A stretch of DNA of 64,000 bases from Acidimicrobiia bacterium (lineage in GTDB: Bacteria; Actinomycetota; Acidimicrobiia; Acidimicrobiales; Aldehydirespiratoraceae): the NCBI GenBank assembly GCA_022821685.1, contig JAJEDD010000018.1, positions 126,655-190,654 of the forward strand, given 5' to 3'. The notes beneath the pieces were generated by a model that made no database searches, had not been told where the DNA came from, and saw nothing but the letters and a program-made list of their open reading frames with translations. The position numbers and the translations under genes are program-made. Positions within the stretch are counted from its first letter, which is position 1; each line of letters starts with the position of its first letter. Positions 48,809 through 55,923 of the stretch are shown piece after piece.

Positions 48809-49318
48809 TCAGCCTCCGAGAATCCTCTCGATCGACTCGCAGGGCTCTTCGCCCGACGGGCACACCGGCGCCGAGCGCGAGCCGAACTGGCTGACGCTCA
48901 CGATCAGGAAGCATTGTCCGCAAGTCCACTCGTCTGAGCGGGGCGGCGCAACCACCGTGGTGGTCTTGGCTTCGCCGGCTTCCTCCTCCTCGTCCTCCTC
49001 GTCGTCGTCGCTGGCCGCTATGCGGTCCCGGAGGATCTCCTCGAGGTCGGCCTCGACGTCGCTGGGGTGGACATCGTCGTCGTCATCGTCGTCAACCGGT
49101 GCGGGCACATCGTCGTCATCGCCGTCGTCGGCTTCTTCTTCGTCGTTGTCGTCGCCGTCGTCGTCGAGGTCGTCGTCTTCGCCGAAGTCCTCGTCGTCCT
49201 CGAAGTCCTCGTCACCGTCGAACTCGTCGTCGAAATCATCGCCCAGTTCGCCCTCGAAGTCGTCGGCATCGCCGTCGCCGTCGAATTCTTCGCCGTCGAG
49301 AGGGTGGTTCTTGCTCAT
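48809..49318 (-). CDS. DUF4193-like acidic zinc-ribbon protein, 169 aa
   Basis: N-terminal ~110 residues are almost all Asp/Glu; the second part has DVEADLEEILRDRIAA and the zinc-ribbon-like CGQCFLIVSVSQFG followed by CPSGEEPC. This matches the actinobacterial DUF4193 family, but with a far longer acidic run than usual. Role unknown. Confidence 0.8.
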   Translation of the reverse strand: MSKNHPLDGEEFDGDGDADDFEGELGDDFDDEFDGDEDFEDDEDFGEDDDLDDDGDDNDEEEADDGDDDDVPAPVDDDDDDDVHPSDVEADLEEILRDRIAASDDDEEDEEEEAGEAKTTTVVAPPRSDEWTCGQCFLIVSVSQFGSRSAPVCPSGEEPCESIERILGG

Positions 49319-49421
49319 CGTTTCAAGCTCAAGGGTCGGTTGGCTCCGGGTGTGTGGGGCGGATCATAGGCACAGATCGGCGAGGCGCAACTGCATTGCC
49401 GACACTGCCTGCACTGTTCGC

Positions 49422-51101
49422 TCAACGCTCGGCCTCGAGGCCTCCGTCGTTGTTGGTACTGCGGGCAGCGGAGGGGTCTGAGGAGGGATGAGGCTGGACC
49501 GACCGAAGCTTCTCTGCCCGTTTCTCGGCGTCGAGGCGGCCCAGGCCCCCGTCGTCGGCGTGATTCACGAACGACATCAACTCGGCCACCGCGGCGTGGC
49601 CCGCCTCGTTGGCGATGAGCGCATGCATCCGCTGGCACACCCGGCGGTAGGCCGGATGACCCTGGGGTGTGGTGCGCAGCTCCAGCATGTGCATCGCGGA
49701 GCGGGCGTTGAGCTGCATCGAGTACCGGATCCGGTATGCGAGCGCCACCGCGTAGGAGGCCTGGTCACTGAACTCGGCGCTCAGAGCCTCGTAGAGCCGG
49801 GCCGAGCGGGCCATGACCGCGTCGAAGCTCTCGTCGGCATCGGCAGCATCCACCGCGGCGGGGCGCACATAGCCGTGGCGGGTGGACAGCGGCTGCCATT
49901 CGATGGTGAGCATCCGGTGGCGCTGCAGGTCGCGGAACGCCCCGTAGTCCGACAGCACGTCGAAGCGGTAGTAGACGCGCTCCAGCGCCCGACCGGGTCG
50001 GTGGCGGCGGTTGCGGCGGTCGCCGCAGTAGGCCCGCACCACTGCCACCCGCTCGTCGGCCGACATGGACCTAACCCTCGACTCGACGGTTAGGTCGGCC
50101 AGCGATGTGTGGGGATACAGCATCGCCGCGATCATCTTGATCTCGCCGTCGGGGTCGTGGTCCACCAGCTCGACCGAGTCGTCGGTGACCGGCCCCCCTA
50201 CCGCGTCGCCGAAGATGCGGGCGGCTGTCTCGTCCATGGCGGCCCGGTTGTCGGCCAGGTAGCGCGACGTGAGCCCGCCCCGGTCGGGCAGGTCCACCCG
50301 CTTGAGGAACGACGGGATCACCTTGCGCAGCTCGGTGAGCATCATCTCGGCGTAGGAGCGGGCCTCGGGCAGCGGATGGGCCCGCATCCGCAGCAGCAGC
50401 GCCTCGTAGGCCTGGCCGGGGCCGTAGATCCCGACGTTGCTCAGCGACGCGGCCGGCAGCAGGCCGCGCACCGAGTCGAGCGCCCGGGCCTTGATGGCCT
50501 GCCGGTAGGCGAAGTCGGAGTCGCCGGGCGCCTTGGGGGTGTTGTCGCGGAAGAAGCCGGCCATGACCGGCACCAGCTCGGAGTAGGCACCGAACATGCG
50601 GTCGATGTCGCCCACGTAGCGGGTGCCCAGCGACGAGTTGAGCACCTCGGTGTCGCGGTAGTAGCGGTAGCGGCCGCCCAGCCGCTGGTCGTAGGCGATG
50701 TAGCGGGTGCTCTGCTCCAGGTAGGCCATCAGCCGGCCCCATTCGAGCACCTTGGTCAGCAGGTTGGAGGCCTGCTCGCAGGCCAGGTGCACGCCGCCGA
50801 GCTGGGCCACCGAGTCGTCGCCGTACTCGAAGAACACCCGGTCATACAGCGCCTCGGCCCGGCGCAGGCCGACGGTGGCGTCGATGGTGGCGTCGCCGGT
50901 GATGTCGAGGTCGTCTACGAACTCGTCGAGGAACAGTCGCCGCAGGCTCGACATCGACCGGGAATAGCGGGCGAACAGCGCTCCCTTGACCACCTCGGGC
51001 AGGTTCACCAGCGCGAACACGGGCTGGTCGAGGTTGGTGAAATATCGGCGCAGGATGTCGGCTTCGTCAGCCGAGAAGGACTCGGCCGCATACAGGTTCA
51101 C
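49422..51101 (-). CDS. thyX: Double-length ThyX-like (FAD-dependent thymidylate synthase) protein, 559 aa
   Basis: Two ThyX-like halves. N-half: FFEYGDDSVAQLGGVHLACEQAS and YLEQSTRYIAYD (like the NEQSxRY segment) but no RHR. C-half: LQRHRMLTIEWQPLSTRHG (394-410), a variant of the ThyX signature RHRxxSxNExSxR, plus LNARSAMHMLELRTTPQ. Standard ThyX is ~250 aa. GTG 51099-51101 is favoured by TAAGGT 8 nt upstream. Methylates dUMP if active; the altered motif makes activity uncertain. Confidence 0.78.
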   Translation of the reverse strand: MNLYAAESFSADEADILRRYFTNLDQPVFALVNLPEVVKGALFARYSRSMSSLRRLFLDEFVDDLDITGDATIDATVGLRRAEALYDRVFFEYGDDSVAQLGGVHLACEQASNLLTKVLEWGRLMAYLEQSTRYIAYDQRLGGRYRYYRDTEVLNSSLGTRYVGDIDRMFGAYSELVPVMAGFFRDNTPKAPGDSDFAYRQAIKARALDSVRGLLPAASLSNVGIYGPGQAYEALLLRMRAHPLPEARSYAEMMLTELRKVIPSFLKRVDLPDRGGLTSRYLADNRAAMDETAARIFGDAVGGPVTDDSVELVDHDPDGEIKMIAAMLYPHTSLADLTVESRVRSMSADERVAVVRAYCGDRRNRRHRPGRALERVYYRFDVLSDYGAFRDLQRHRMLTIEWQPLSTRHGYVRPAAVDAADADESFDAVMARSARLYEALSAEFSDQASYAVALAYRIRYSMQLNARSAMHMLELRTTPQGHPAYRRVCQRMHALIANEAGHAAVAELMSFVNHADDGGLGRLDAEKRAEKLRSVQPHPSSDPSAARSTNNDGGLEAER

Positions 51102-51109
51102 GGGGCGTG

Positions 51110-51115
51110 ACCTTA
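51110..51115 (-). promoter_or_regulatory. -10 box of the thyX-like gene
   Basis: TAAGGT on the minus strand ends 8 nt before GTG 51101. Confidence 0.4.
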
Positions 51116-51189
51116 GGGGCGCGGCCAGCCCGCAGCGCGGATCGCGCCCGGCCCTGTTACCGGACGCGCTTGCTTGCCTGTTCGGCCCC

Positions 51190-52365
51190 CTATAGCGCGG
51201 ATTGGAACTCGGCTCGCACGGCGGGCAGCACGGCATCGTCCAGCCAGCAGTCGACCGCGGTCATGGCCAGGGCCTTGGCCCCGTCGATCACCGCGACATC
51301 GCCGGAGGGGCCGCGGGCGTGCTCGGCGAAGGCGGGAGTGTGGATGGGCACATCGTCGGGCGCGACCTTGATCATGGGATGGATGGACGGCACGGCGTAG
51401 CTCACGTTGCCCATGTCGGTGCTGCCCACCACCCGAGCGCCGGGATCGGGCGAGAGGGTGCGGCCCAGGGCTTCTAGGTTGGCCAGGTAGCGGTCGATCA
51501 GGGTCGGGTTGTCGTTCATGTCGGCGTAGGCGGGGTCGGCCCAGGCGATCTCGACTTCGCAGCCGGCCGCGTCGGCGCCGGCGCGCAGGCAGGCCACCAC
51601 CCGCTCCTTCAGCGCCTCCAGAGACGTGAGGTTGGTAGAGCGCACGTACCACTCGGCCGCGGCGGTGACCGGCACGATGTTGGGCTTGGCGCCGCCATCG
51701 GTGAACACGCCGTGGATGCGCTCGTCGTCGCGGATGTGCTGGCGCAGCGCGGCGACGGCGTTGTAGCCGAGCACGGCCGCGTCGAGGGCGTTGCGGCCCT
51801 TCTCGGGGGCGGCTGCGGCGTGGGCGGCGGCGCCGGTGTAGCGGGCCGTCAGCCGATGCACCGCCACCGCGTGGAACACGCTGAGCTCGTGGTTGGCGGG
51901 ATGCACCATCATGGCCGCGTCGACGTCGGAGAAGGCACCCTGGCGCAGCATCAACTCCTTGCCGCCGCCGCCCTCCTCGGCGGGGGTGCCGACCACCGCC
52001 ACCCGGGCGTCGGCCTCACCGGCCATCGAGGCCAGAGCCAGACCCGCACCCAGGCCCGAGGCGGCGATGATGTTGTGGCCGCAGGCGTGGCCGATGCCCG
52101 GCAGGGCGTCGTATTCGCACACCACCGCCACCGTCGGGCCGTTGCCGTCGCCGGCTCGGGCCTCGAAGGCGGTGTCGACGCCGTAGGCCCGGCGCTGCAC
52201 GGCCAGGCCGTGGTCGTCGAGCACGCCGGTGAGCAGGTCGTGGGCGTGGTGCTCCTCGAAGCACAGCTCGGGTCGGGCGTGGATGCGGTGCGACACGTCG
52301 AGCAGTTCGGGAGCGAGGCGGTCGATCTCGTCGCAGACCCGCCGTTTGGCTTCAGCAATGTCCAT
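51190..52365 (-). CDS. M20-family metallopeptidase/amidohydrolase, 391 aa
   Basis: M20D-like: HARPELCFEEHHA, VVCEYDALPGIGHACGHNII (zinc ligands and catalytic Asp), GTPAEEGGGGK (catalytic Glu), VHPANH, dimerisation domain with HAAAAPEKGRNALDA, and STDMGNVSYAVPSIHP. Similar to aminobenzoyl-glutamate or N-acyl-amino-acid hydrolases. ATG 52363-52365 lies 7 nt after TAGTAT, ruling out a longer start in the upstream repeat. Confidence 0.9.
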   Translation of the reverse strand: MDIAEAKRRVCDEIDRLAPELLDVSHRIHARPELCFEEHHAHDLLTGVLDDHGLAVQRRAYGVDTAFEARAGDGNGPTVAVVCEYDALPGIGHACGHNIIAASGLGAGLALASMAGEADARVAVVGTPAEEGGGGKELMLRQGAFSDVDAAMMVHPANHELSVFHAVAVHRLTARYTGAAAHAAAAPEKGRNALDAAVLGYNAVAALRQHIRDDERIHGVFTDGGAKPNIVPVTAAAEWYVRSTNLTSLEALKERVVACLRAGADAAGCEVEIAWADPAYADMNDNPTLIDRYLANLEALGRTLSPDPGARVVGSTDMGNVSYAVPSIHPMIKVAPDDVPIHTPAFAEHARGPSGDVAVIDGAKALAMTAVDCWLDDAVLPAVRAEFQSAL

Positions 52366-52372
52366 GGCCGCG

Positions 52373-52378
52373 ATACTA
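52373..52378 (-). promoter_or_regulatory. -10 box of leaderless M20 gene promoter
   Basis: TAGTAT on the minus strand ends 7 nt before ATG 52365. Confidence 0.5.
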
Positions 52379-52389
52379 GAGCCCAAGCC

Positions 52390-52432
52390 CGAGAGGCCCA
52401 TGAGCGGCGGCGATGGCAGGCGCGAGAGTGAT
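52390..52432 (-). repeat. Degenerate copy of dispersed intergenic repeat
   Basis: GAGAGGCCCATGAGCGGC then GGCAGGCGCGAGAGTGATC follows the reverse consensus GGCCCGTGAGCG...AACAAGAGCGGGAGTGAC with many changes. Confidence 0.4.
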
Positions 52433-52468
52433 CAGCGCGGCAGGTCCGGCGCCGTTGGGCGCCGGTTG

Positions 52469-53116
52469 CTAGCGCGGGCTGGGAATCCAGACCTCGAGGG
52501 CGCCGGGCTCGACCCTCAGGCTCAGCGTGCGGGCCCGGCCTGCGGGCACACCGTCGAGGTAGACGTCGAGGGCCGGATCCAGTTCGTATTGCGACGCGGC
52601 GCTGCGACGCTGGGTGATTTGCGGATGGGGAACGTGGGTGCCCGACAGCAGCCGGCGCCGGGCTGCGAGGCGCACCCGCAGCGGAGGATCGGCATCGAAC
52701 ACGTCGAGGCGCCCATCGCCGGGATGCGACCGCGGCGCCGCGTTCCAGCGACCCACGAACGAGGCGTTGGCCGCCACCAGCAGCCGACCCCGCCACCAGG
52801 ATCTCCGGGCGATTAGATGGGCCACAAACCAGTGGAGCCGGCCGTCCACCAGCGCCGCCCCCACATCGACCGCCACCCGCATCCCGGCCGCGCCCGCCGG
52901 CGGCTGGGACTCCGCGGAGGTCGAAGCCACCCCCAGCGTGCGAGCCAGGTCGCCACCGGTCAACACCACCGGCGGCGCGGTCCGGCCGGCTCGCCGAGCG
53001 TCAGCCACGACCCGGCCCGCCGCGACATCGCTATGCGCCACCACGGCATCGGCCGGGATCTCACCCTCCACGCCGAAGTCGACGCCCCAGCCCGGCCCCC
53101 GCTCCCCGATCACCAC
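52469..53116 (-). CDS. Diacylglycerol-kinase-like accessory-domain protein, 215 aa
   Basis: The segment RLLVAANASFVGRWNAAPRS followed by HPGDGRLDVFDADP matches the C-terminal accessory domain of YegS/DagK lipid kinases, including the end EPGALEVWIP. The N-terminal half (AVVLTGGDLARTLG) retains a weak GGDGT-like GGDLA. At 215 aa it is much shorter than true kinases (~290-300) and the catalytic glycine loop is degenerate. Probably a divergent or non-catalytic relative. GTG 53114-53116 is uncertain. Confidence 0.6.
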   Translation of the reverse strand: MVIGERGPGWGVDFGVEGEIPADAVVAHSDVAAGRVVADARRAGRTAPPVVLTGGDLARTLGVASTSAESQPPAGAAGMRVAVDVGAALVDGRLHWFVAHLIARRSWWRGRLLVAANASFVGRWNAAPRSHPGDGRLDVFDADPPLRVRLAARRRLLSGTHVPHPQITQRRSAASQYELDPALDVYLDGVPAGRARTLSLRVEPGALEVWIPSPR

Positions 53117-53140
53117 ACCCGCATCCCTGACATTGATCGT

Positions 53141-53458
53141 TCAAGGAGCATCAAGCGACAGGAGGGTCGGGATGTCCCGCCTGGCATGCAGCACGCGCCA
53201 GACGTCGATGCGGTCGTCCACTGGCACATAGAAGATGAGGTACGGGAACCCATGCAAGTGCCAACTCCTCAACTCGGGAATCTCGACCTCGAACGCGAAT
53301 CGGAGTGAGCCGCTGAAGGGATAGCGGCGAAGATGGCTGACGGCGTTCTCGAGCGCGTCGACGAATTCGAGAGCCGTTTTCGCTCCGGCCTCGCGGCGGT
53401 AGTGGTCGACCGCGGCCTCAATGTCACGCGAGGCGAGAGCGTGAAGGTCGACCTGCAA
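53141..53458 (-). CDS. parE: ParE/RelE-family toxin, 105 aa
   Basis: Compact ParE fold: DLHALASRDIEAAVDHYRREAG, FVDALENAVSHLRRYPFSGS, SWHLHGFPYLIFYVPVDDRIDVWRVLHARRD. Nine nt after parD. ParE toxins target gyrase; RelE-type RNase activity cannot be excluded. Confidence 0.9.
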   Translation of the reverse strand: MQVDLHALASRDIEAAVDHYRREAGAKTALEFVDALENAVSHLRRYPFSGSLRFAFEVEIPELRSWHLHGFPYLIFYVPVDDRIDVWRVLHARRDIPTLLSLDAP

Positions 53459-53467
53459 TGATCGTGA

Positions 53468-53698
53468 TCAGGTGTCAGAGATGCGGTGTCGGAGCGCGGC
53501 AAAGTAGGCGGCGTCGGCCTGGCCAACGACTGGAGCGCTGGCACCTTCGAGGAGCGCTTCCCGGAGTTCGCGGCGGGCGCGGTCCTGCCGGATGAGTTCA
53601 CGGACGTACTCGCTCGTGGATCCATAGTGGCCGTGGCTGACCTGGGAGTAGACGAAGTCCTTGAGTTGGACAGGGAGCGACACGTTCATGGTGGACAT
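53468..53698 (-). CDS. parD: ParD-family antitoxin, 76 aa
   Basis: Ribbon-helix-helix MNVSLPVQLKDFVYSQVSHG then GSTSEYVRELIRQDRARRELRE, classic ParD. Start ATG 53696-53698 (or 53689); a -10 TATGCT lies 8 nt upstream and overlaps a long palindromic operator. Confidence 0.9.
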   Translation of the reverse strand: MSTMNVSLPVQLKDFVYSQVSHGHYGSTSEYVRELIRQDRARRELREALLEGASAPVVGQADAAYFAALRHRISDT

Positions 53699-53706
53699 GA
53701 CCTCAG

Positions 53707-53741
53707 AGCATAGTGGCTTGGCATGCCTTGCCAAGCCACTA
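53707..53741 (-). promoter_or_regulatory. parDE promoter and long palindromic operator
   Basis: TAGTGGCTTGGCA (53711-53723), 5-nt spacer TGCCT, TGCCAAGCCACTA (53729-53741): perfect 13-bp arms. The -10 TATGCT (53707-53712, minus strand) overlaps its edge. Fits ParD autorepression. Confidence 0.75.
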
Positions 53742-53959
53742 CGGGGTTCTGCGCGGCTCGGCGGCTATCGCGGCGGGGAGCTGTGCTCAACGACGGTGAG
53801 GCGGTCGCTGAGCTGGCCGAGGCGCACCGTGCCCTCATTGGGGGCGACGTGGACGCGGGTCCGAAGCCGCCCCCGGGCGCTGCGGGCCTCGTGAACGGCG
53901 AGAGCGTCTCGGACAAGCCGAGGCGGCATTGCGGTCGTCGCCCGATCGGCGGCCGGGCG
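53742..53959. other. Region without confident gene (218 bp)
   Basis: A possible 54-codon minus-strand ORF (53765-53929, ATG start, beginning MPPRLVRDALAVHEARSARG) is present but unrecognised. It may be a remnant of the gene that normally follows DUF1156. Confidence 0.3.
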
Positions 53960-54670
53960 CTAGATCAGGGCTTGTTGGGTTGGGGCGGTTGCTTCGGCTG
54001 CGATAGTGGCGGCGCCGGTGCGCAGGTTGGGCCAGGCGGTGATGAGGCCGTTGTAGGCCCCGGCTTCGGCGGCCCAGCCGCGGTCGTTGGCCTTCTGGTA
54101 CAGCAGGTAGGCGAGCTGGCGGGCCCGGTCGCCGTTGCCGCCGAGGACGTGCAGCAACTCGGCCGCCTCGGACTCTGAGCGCTCCAGCGCGGTGGCCAGG
54201 TGTTGGGTGGCCTCCCATACGGTGAGCCGCTCATCGTGTACCGGCGACCAGTCGGGATCGAGTTCGCTGCGCTCGTAGAGGCGGAACTTGCCGGCGCGGG
54301 CCTCGCCGATGCCGGATTCTTCGACGCCGGCCAGGGAGGTGTTCTTGGCCCGGGCCACGCTGTCGGCGTCGCCTGAGGAGCCGGGGTCGTAGCCGTGCTC
54401 GGCGAACCAGGTGAGCGCGAAGCGGGTGTCGGCGTCGAGTGTCGCCTTCTAACGGTCTCGCCCTTGGTGTTGTCCCAACCGGCGATCGTCGACCAGTAGT
54501 CGGCGCATTTGTCAGGCGCGAGCCGCCGCCAGCGGACGCCGCGCCCACCAAAGATGCAGCGTCGACGGATGCCCATGACGTATCGACTTCTCCCGCGCAG
54601 CCTCGGCATTGATGGCCGCCAACGGCAAGGCCACCTCAATCAGCTTTGGCCGATGCCCGTCGCCAACCAC
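53960..54670 (-). pseudogene. Remnant of a DUF1156 (adenine-specific DNA methylase-like) gene
   Basis: The N-terminal piece (54512-54670) reads [19 protein letters not shown], then [20 protein letters not shown], the hallmark start of DUF1156 proteins, and then hits TGA. After ~60 bp in other frames, a C-terminal piece (53960-54448) resumes: DADTRFALTWFAEHGYDPGS, then VARAKNTSLAGVEESG and AYLLYQKANDRGWAAEAGAY, the end of the same family. Full-length members are roughly 900-1000 aa, so several hundred residues including the methylase motifs are deleted. DUF1156 genes are associated with DUF499 in predicted defence loci. Confidence 0.75.
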
Positions 54671-54807
54671 GGCCCGTGACGGTAGCAAGTCACCAGACGG
54701 CGAACCTGCACGCCGATGTGATCACGCCAACGCCGCTTCGCGACATGATCCCTTCGAGCGCTCGGCGCTGGCGCTGCCCGCGAGACGCCCTGGCTGGCGA
54801 GCCTAGA

Positions 54808-54813
54808 TATGCT
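54808..54813 (+). promoter_or_regulatory. -10 box of second vapB
   Basis: TATGCT ends 7 nt before ATG 54821, and is the reason to prefer that start over ATG 54809. Confidence 0.45.
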
Positions 54814-54820
54814 GGCATAC

Positions 54821-55045
54821 ATGGTTCGCACCACCATCAAGATCCCGGAAGAACTCGACGCCCGGCTTCGGCACGAGGCCAAGCGTCGCAACACCACGAT
54901 CTCCGCGTTGACCCGAGAGGCCATCGAGAGCCACCTCGGTGCTGGTCGCACGCTCGGCGCGGCTGCCGCCGGTCGCAGCGGCCGCGCCGATGTGTCCGAG
55001 CGCATAGAGGAGCTTCTCGCCAGCGAGGTGCTGTTATCTCGCTGA
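54821..55045 (+). CDS. vapB: VapB-type ribbon-helix-helix antitoxin, 74 aa
   Basis: MVRTTIKIPEELDARLRHEA, then KRRNTTISALTREAIESHL: ribbon-helix-helix; tail SERIEELLASEVLLSR. Its stop TGA 55043-55045 overlaps a CTG that is the probable toxin start. Confidence 0.85.
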   Translation: MVRTTIKIPEELDARLRHEAKRRNTTISALTREAIESHLGAGRTLGAAAAGRSGRADVSERIEELLASEVLLSR

Positions 55046-55449
55046 TCGTCGATGCCGGGCCGCTCTACGCCTACATCGACGCCGACGACCGGCATCACGC
55101 GGCCAGTCTCGAACTGCTCAACACCCATCGGGGTCCGCTCATCGTTCCGGTCCTCGTCGTGACCGAGGTCGCCTACCTGGTCGGCACCCGGCTCGGCCCT
55201 GATGCGGAGGTGCGCTTCATCGGCGATCTTGCCTCGGGCGACCTTCAGGTCGAACCGGTCGCCGCGAGCGACTGGCTGCGGATAGCCGAACTCGTGCACA
55301 GATACCGCGATCTGCCCCTCGGCACCGTCGATGCCTCAGTTGTAGCCGCAGCAGAGCGTCTCGGCGCCACCACCGTCGCCACCATCGACCGGAGAGACTT
55401 CTCGGTGGTCAGACCACGCCACTGTCGCCGTCTCCGCATGCTCCCCTGA
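55042..55449 (+). CDS. vapC: VapC-type PIN-domain toxin with probable CTG start, 135 aa
   Basis: LIVDAGPLYAYIDADDRHH (first Asp), VTEVAYLVGTRLG (Glu), LGTVDASVVAAAERLGATT (Asp) and ATIDRRDFSVV (Asp). The PIN domain begins directly at codon 55042, CTG, forming a CTGA overlap with the antitoxin stop. No ATG, GTG or TTG occurs in frame in the preceding ~80 nt, where the antitoxin frame is coding. So either CTG is used or the start is lost. Confidence 0.8.
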   Translation: MIVDAGPLYAYIDADDRHHAASLELLNTHRGPLIVPVLVVTEVAYLVGTRLGPDAEVRFIGDLASGDLQVEPVAASDWLRIAELVHRYRDLPLGTVDASVVAAAERLGATTVATIDRRDFSVVRPRHCRRLRMLP

Positions 55450-55462
55450 TCTGACTTGTCTC

Positions 55463-55690
55463 CTACGGCCTGCAGATGTTGGCGACTGTCTGGGGCGACA
55501 CGCAAGCCTTGTCAGCGATGTCCCGCAGCGAGGCGCCGTTGGCGTGCGCGAGCCGGATCGCGGTCTCCCAGAGGGCACGGGCTTCGTCTTTGTCTCGGGT
55601 CATGCGTTCGACGACATGCAGCGCGGCTGCTCTGGAACTGCTCGAGACTTCGATGTCCTCAAGCTCCCAACGTGAGATGGTCTTGCTCAT
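55463..55690 (-). CDS. Small HTH-like protein, 75 aa, unknown function
   Basis: N-terminus MSKTISRWELEDIEVSSSSR, then a helical part AALHVVERMTRDKDEARALW and a C-terminal helix-turn-helix-like GASLRDIADKACVSPQTVANI. Starts in the stop of the 54-aa gene upstream (ATGA). Size, overlap and island position resemble a toxin-antitoxin or regulator pair. No family recognised. Confidence 0.65.
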   Translation of the reverse strand: MSKTISRWELEDIEVSSSSRAAALHVVERMTRDKDEARALWETAIRLAHANGASLRDIADKACVSPQTVANICRP

Positions 55691-55851
55691 TCTGCCTCCC
55701 CGATAGCCCTCAAGAGCTTGGCGATGACCTCCCTGATGATGACGGCGGCCACGAGTTCGTCGCTGCGACGCTCGAGAATCTCGGCGACGCCGCCGAGTGC
55801 TTCGAGCGTGTGGGCGAGTTCCGCCTCATCGAGTTCGAGCGTGATCCGCAC
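55687..55851 (-). CDS. Small acidic protein, 54 aa, unknown function
   Basis: GTG 55849-55851 opens VRITLELDEAELAHTLEALG, then GVAEILERRSDELVAAVIIR and REVIAKLLRAIGEAE: acidic, amphipathic. Its TGA overlaps the ATG of the 75-aa gene. A -10 TAGAGT lies 6 nt upstream and a palindrome further upstream. Confidence 0.65.
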   Translation of the reverse strand: MRITLELDEAELAHTLEALGGVAEILERRSDELVAAVIIREVIAKLLRAIGEAE

Positions 55852-55857
55852 GCCGCT

Positions 55858-55881
55858 ACTCTAGTAACTGGACAAATTGTC
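55858..55881 (-). promoter_or_regulatory. Promoter -10 and palindrome of the small gene pair
   Basis: TAGAGT (minus strand, 55858-55863) ends 6 nt before GTG 55851. GACAAATTGTC (55871-55881) is an 11-bp palindrome upstream of the -10, placed as an operator. Confidence 0.5.
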
Positions 55882-55923
55882 TACTATTTGCACAGGGTGT
55901 CGGCCGGTGCTCGACAGCCTTCC

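Noticed and set aside
52366-52401. Longer N-terminus for the M20 peptidase starting at 52401
   Set aside because: Those codons fall in the -10 box and the repeat fragment and have no similarity to the family.
54809-54820. Upstream ATG of the second vapB
   Set aside because: It lies inside the predicted -10 box (TATGCT) and adds only four residues without similarity.
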